Of a stretch of DNA of 42,668 nucleotides, positions 40,874-42,668 are shown piece by piece. Both the position numbers and the translations under genes were made by a program. Source of the stretch: Deltaproteobacteria bacterium (lineage in GTDB: Bacteria; Myxococcota_A; UBA9042; DTJE01); assembly GCA_029555025.1 (NCBI GenBank), contig JAKPTZ010000121.1, positions 71,425-114,092 of the forward strand. The letters are read 5' to 3'. The notes under the pieces are model-generated. The model searched no databases and had not been told where the DNA came from. It was given only the letters and a program-made list of their open reading frames with translations. Positions within the stretch are counted from its first letter, which is position 1, and the number at the start of each line of letters is the position of its first letter.

Positions 40874-42668
40874 TCAATTTTCGTTCGAGCGGCAACCAAT
40901 GCCGCTTACGCTGATATTGTCGATCTGCCATCCGCGGTAAAGGTTGGCGTTCCCATCCATGGAATCGAAACGGAACCTGATCCTGAAGAATTCGCCGGCG
41001 AAGTCCTTCAAGTCGAGCTTGTAGGTGTTCCAGGTCGGGCCGGAAGCGTCGCCCCCGGAGGTCCAGCCCCCGGCTGCAGCGGCCCTGGTGACCTGCGCGG
41101 TATCGAGGGGCGTCATCGTGTTGACCGTTCCAACCAGTGTCCACAACCCGGTTTCGGACTGCGGCGACGTCTGGGCCTCGACGTACATGACATCGACCGA
41201 TGAAGTCTGGCTCTCGATTTCCCAGGCGCTGTCGAACATCAGGTACAGGGTCCACGCATCGATGCCGTTGATCCATGGCGACTCCAGCGCACCGGACACG
41301 CGTTTTCCGACAAATTCGCAGTTTTCGCCAGATTCCGAGTAGCTGCAGGTGAGCGGGTTGCCGAACCACGCGTAGAAATCGCCCCCACCGGCGCCCGCGA
41401 GGGAGCCGGGTGACGGGATGCATCCGTCGTCGTAAATTCCCTCCTCCTGGCACAGGAGGGTACCTTCGGCCGAAATGTCGGCCTCGTTGGCCGGCACCGG
41501 CAGGCATTCATTCAAATAGACAGGGGCCACGCACACCTGGCTTGACTGGATGTTCCACGTCACAGGCGATGTTTCGCCCTGGGTTATCGTCCACATGCCG
41601 ACCCTTCCCGAGTCCTCAAAGCCGTCAAAAAGACAGGAGCCTTCCTCGGACGGAAGCCTGCTCATCAGGATGGTCGAAAACGTCAGCGCGTTCATCGATA
41701 TCATTGCCTCGTAGCTGGCCGGATAGAATCCGTCCTTTACCGAGTTCAGCATCAGGTATGGTTCCGCGGGAAGCTGGGGAAGTCCGACCAGGCACCAGTA
41801 CCCGTTCGAATCAGATGTCGTCGTCGCGATTTCGGTTGACCCCGTCATGTCAACCAGCGTGATGAGAGCGGCGGGAACCGGACTCCCGCTTGCCGGCTCC
41901 GTGCTGCCGCTGGTGGTGACAACGTAGTCGTCGTACTCGAGAACGCGGCCGCACATCGAGAGCTGTGCCTGGGTCATGCCGTTCAGAAGAAGAATCATCT
42001 CGATCGGAATTACCGTTCCAGGTTCCAGAAACAGAACATCGGTTGTCATCGCCTGGTAGCCTTCGGCACTGACCTGAATGCACCACAGCCCGGGTTCAAT
42101 CGGAATCTCAGACTTTCCTTCGTCGTCGGTCGTCACGGTCCACGCCGCGCTCAACTCGGTCTCTGGCGGGCATGAATCCTTGTAGAAGCTGACCGAAGCT
42201 CCCGACAGGGCCTGGTATCCTTCCCCGGTCGCAGAGGACTTGAATGGAGGCGGTGGCAGGCTCGCCCCGAACACCTTCATCATGATCGTCGATGTCCGGT
42301 CGCAGATGAAGTCTTCGTCCGTCATTCCATCGCAGTCGTTGTCGATTGTGTCGCAGATCTCCTGGGCCGGAGTCATCGCATCGCAGTCGGCGCCACCGGT
42401 TTGAATGTCACAAACAGTCTCGCCCGTGCAGGTTCCGAATTCGTTGACGATTTCGCATTCGATTCCGACCAGGTCTTCGTCGGTCGAACCGTTGCAGTTG
42501 TCGTCCACGCCGTTGCAGGTTTCCGCCGCACCCGGGTTCCTGGCAGCGACGAGGTCGTTGCAGTCGTTACCGCCGTTCGGGCAGATGGTCGGCGTTCCCG
42601 TGATCGTCATCGCGGCGTCACAGTATCCATCGACGTCGTCGTCGCATCCCTCGTCCGTGTCCTGATCA
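40874..42668 (-). CDS. MopE-repeat surface protein with CnaB-like and MAM-like domains (5' end beyond window)
   Basis: Open at the right edge: the frame continues past 42610 (DEGCDDDVDGYC) to the window end. At least 590 residues. First come several Asp/Cys motifs like CNGVDDNCNGSTDED and CDTIDNDCDGMTDED, the MopE-type putative metal-binding repeats (PF11617 type) common in myxobacterial secreted proteins. Next, two carboxypeptidase-regulatory/CnaB-like units (GASVSFYKD...IEPGLWCIQVSAEGYQ, and ALITLVDMTGSTEIATTTSDSNGYWCLVGLP). The C-terminal 240 residues start CLFDGFEDSGRVGMWTITQ and end with YRGWQIDNISVSGIGC, a MAM/jelly-roll-type ending. Secreted or surface-bound. Only its extent at the 5' end is unknown. 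Confidence 0.82.
   Translation of the reverse strand, partial: DQDTDEGCDDDVDGYCDAAMTITGTPTICPNGGNDCNDLVAARNPGAAETCNGVDDNCNGSTDEDLVGIECEIVNEFGTCTGETVCDIQTGGADCDAMTPAQEICDTIDNDCDGMTDEDFICDRTSTIMMKVFGASLPPPPFKSSATGEGYQALSGASVSFYKDSCPPETELSAAWTVTTDDEGKSEIPIEPGLWCIQVSAEGYQAMTTDVLFLEPGTVIPIEMILLLNGMTQAQLSMCGRVLEYDDYVVTTSGSTEPASGSPVPAALITLVDMTGSTEIATTTSDSNGYWCLVGLPQLPAEPYLMLNSVKDGFYPASYEAMISMNALTFSTILMSRLPSEEGSCLFDGFEDSGRVGMWTITQGETSPVTWNIQSSQVCVAPVYLNECLPVPANEADISAEGTLLCQEEGIYDDGCIPSPGSLAGAGGGDFYAWFGNPLTCSYSESGENCEFVGKRVSGALESPWINGIDAWTLYLMFDSAWEIESQTSSVDVMYVEAQTSPQSETGLWTLVGTVNTMTPLDTAQVTRAAAAGGWTSGGDASGPTWNTYKLDLKDFAGEFFRIRFRFDSMDGNANLYRGWQIDNISVSGIGCRSNEN

Noticed and set aside
1-42668. CRISPR arrays, IS elements, prophage or attachment sites
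   Set aside because: No direct-repeat arrays, transposase or integrase signatures, or phage genes were seen by eye; the single tRNA-Leu gene has no integrase beside it.

Overview
The window looks like chromosomal housekeeping DNA from a GC-rich, Gram-negative bacterium of the former Deltaproteobacteria, most likely Myxococcota or a close relative. The evidence is the number of lipoproteins with acidic Gly/Asp/Gln linkers, a Hanks-type Ser/Thr kinase, a DUF6178 protein, MopE-type Asp/Cys repeats, HEAT and TPR envelope proteins, and a FHA protein ending in the AgmX/PglI-type domain known from myxobacterial gliding machinery. This assignment is inferred from gene content; no 16S gene is present. 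I saw no IS element, prophage, CRISPR array or plasmid gene. Gene density is high, and no stretch over 300 bp lacks a gene or RNA.

Left part (1-18805): exodeoxyribonuclease III (cut by the window edge) lies divergent to glmU. A leftward set follows: a PPC-domain protein with a CarD-like tail and two lipoproteins. Rightward come a lone tandem bacterial-microcompartment-type protein and an ECF sigma/anti-sigma pair. Then come a prepilin peptidase, a large ArnT/PMT-like membrane glycosyltransferase with an unusual insertion, a DUF6178 protein, two divergent HEAT-type lipoproteins, an NTF2-like lipoprotein overlapping a class II aldolase, tRNA-Leu(GAG), a small Ala/Pro-rich lipoprotein and a membrane-anchored Ser/Thr kinase.

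Middle (18956-27823): a rightward five-gene cluster behind a good sigma70-like promoter. It holds two exported TPR proteins (520 and about 1408 aa), a small exported protein, a FHA-TM-coiled coil-PglI-tail protein and a TPR lipoprotein. It resembles part of the Glt/Agl trans-envelope machinery without its motor genes. The divergent kinase next door could phosphorylate partners read by the FHA domain.

Right part (27851-42668): pyrC is divergent to two adjacent cysteine-rich lipoproteins that share a repeated cysteine-spacing module, the most novel-looking feature here. After them come a degenerate receiver protein behind rnpB (RNase P RNA), an orphan GspF/PilC-like protein, and a lipoprotein with a degenerate NlpC/P60-like domain. 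A leftward operon follows, in transcription order: kinase-dCMP deaminase fusion, rpoZ, LolB/DUF4292-like lipoprotein and tmk with an altered P-loop. Its two nucleotide genes supply dTTP precursors. The window ends with a small Cys protein and a leftward run of a MopE-repeat surface protein, a tRNA-dihydrouridine synthase, prmC and era, in which prmC and era overlap.
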